DNA of 51,077 bases from Nocardia cyriacigeorgica (GTDB lineage: Bacteria; Actinomycetota; Actinomycetes; Mycobacteriales; Mycobacteriaceae): positions 1 through 51,077 of the forward strand of contig NZ_JAAGVC010000038.1 in assembly GCF_010858045.1 (NCBI RefSeq), in the 5' to 3' direction. The position numbers were made by a program, and so were the translations under genes. The notes under the pieces are model-generated. The model had not been told where the DNA came from and ran no database searches. It was given only the letters and a program-made list of their open reading frames with translations. Positions 50,716-51,077 of this stretch are shown one piece after another (the stretch's first letter is position 1; the number at the start of each line of letters is the position of its first letter).

Positions 50716-51077
50716 CCGGTTCTTATGCAAACGCATTCCCGTGCAGGATACATCCCATCTGTCCCACCCGCGCACCGACACGTTCGTCACACGGCGTTTC
50801 ACACCCCGGGCGTGTCGGACAACAGCTCCCCGCGTCGCCGCCGTCACACCCGCCGGGCGTCGCACCGGCAGCCGGGCTGACGCAGCCAGAAGCCACTCCG
50901 GGCCTGGCGGACTCTGTCGAGCCCCGGCTACTCGGCATGGCCGCGATTGCCGGCCCGCCAGGATGAGGCGGACCACCCTTCACAGCTGCGGCAGGTAGCT
51001 GAGCTGGACCAATTCCGGGGCGCGGGTGGGACAGATGGGATGTATCCTGCACGGGAATGCGTTTGCATAAGAACCGG
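50716..51077. repeat. 58-bp perfect inverted repeat flanking 246 bp at the window edge
   Basis: 50716-50773 is the exact reverse complement of 51020-51077. Both arms begin CCGGTTCTTATGCAAACG when read inward, and the right arm ends with the window, so it may be longer. The 246 bp between them have no convincing gene; a 109-codon leftward frame that uses the arms at both ends is low complexity. Possible explanations are a small non-autonomous element (the GGTTCTT end loosely resembles ISL3-family termini), paired regulatory leaders, or a contig-end fold-back. Confidence 0.75.

Overview
The window is high-GC actinobacterial DNA from a mycolic-acid-containing member of the Mycobacteriales, most likely Nocardia or a close relative. 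From memory, the order of most genes between about 1.7 and 29 kb, plus nrdF at 47 kb, matches the Mycobacterium tuberculosis block Rv3026c to Rv3048c: acyltransferase pair, ETF subunits, the methylglucose lipopolysaccharide (MGLP) genes, beta-propeller lipoprotein, THUMP-like protein, methyltransferase, enoyl-CoA hydratase homologue, NUDIX, ABC ATPase, serB, ctaD, fecB and nrdF. TTG and GTG starts, ATGA/GTGA overlaps and strong hairpins without long U-tracts also fit this group. No rRNA, tRNA, CRISPR array or prophage was seen.

Layout. 0-1.6 kb: a cut TetR regulator and an Old-Yellow-Enzyme-like oxidoreductase that seems to carry an internal in-frame deletion. 1.7-3.6 kb: an overlapping OlsA/OlsB-like acyltransferase pair. 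3.7-9.3 kb: insertions relative to M. tuberculosis, namely NDH-2 with a divergent LysR gene and an operator-like palindrome between them, an APH-type kinase, a membrane Ser/Thr kinase and a Uma2-family protein. 9.4-11.2 kb: EtfA and EtfB, with a 19-bp-arm hairpin downstream and a TetR-type palindrome over the promoter. 11.4-15 kb: methyltransferase, GH57 branching enzyme and GT4 transferase in overlapping order (MGLP synthesis). 15-29 kb: housekeeping genes, ending in ctaD, a glyoxalase-like protein and the FecB-like lipoprotein.

The accessory centrepiece is 29.3-45.8 kb, between fecB and nrdF where M. tuberculosis has adhC and small genes. It holds a 152-residue protein that is only the front part of an adenylation domain, a tiny ORF with tandem Tyr-Tyr-His-His codons ending 7 nt before the next gene, a 4383-residue NRPS (C-A-T-E / C-A-T / C-A-T-E-TE), and three ATGA-coupled ABC exporter genes of the DrrA/DrrB type. 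The first C and the TE look EntF-like, so an aryl- or acyl-capped tripeptide with D residues at positions 1 and 3 is predicted. No MbtH, hydroxylase, salicylate/DHB gene or acyl ligase is present, so the product (siderophore or lipopeptide) is open.

45.8-51 kb: an intradiol-dioxygenase-like lipoprotein behind a triple 11-bp-phased heptamer array resembling a PhoP site, nrdF behind two NrdR-box-like palindromes 32 bp apart, a tandem-repeat lipoprotein, MgtE, and at the right edge a perfect 58-bp inverted repeat enclosing about 250 bp, which may be a small mobile element or a contig-end effect.
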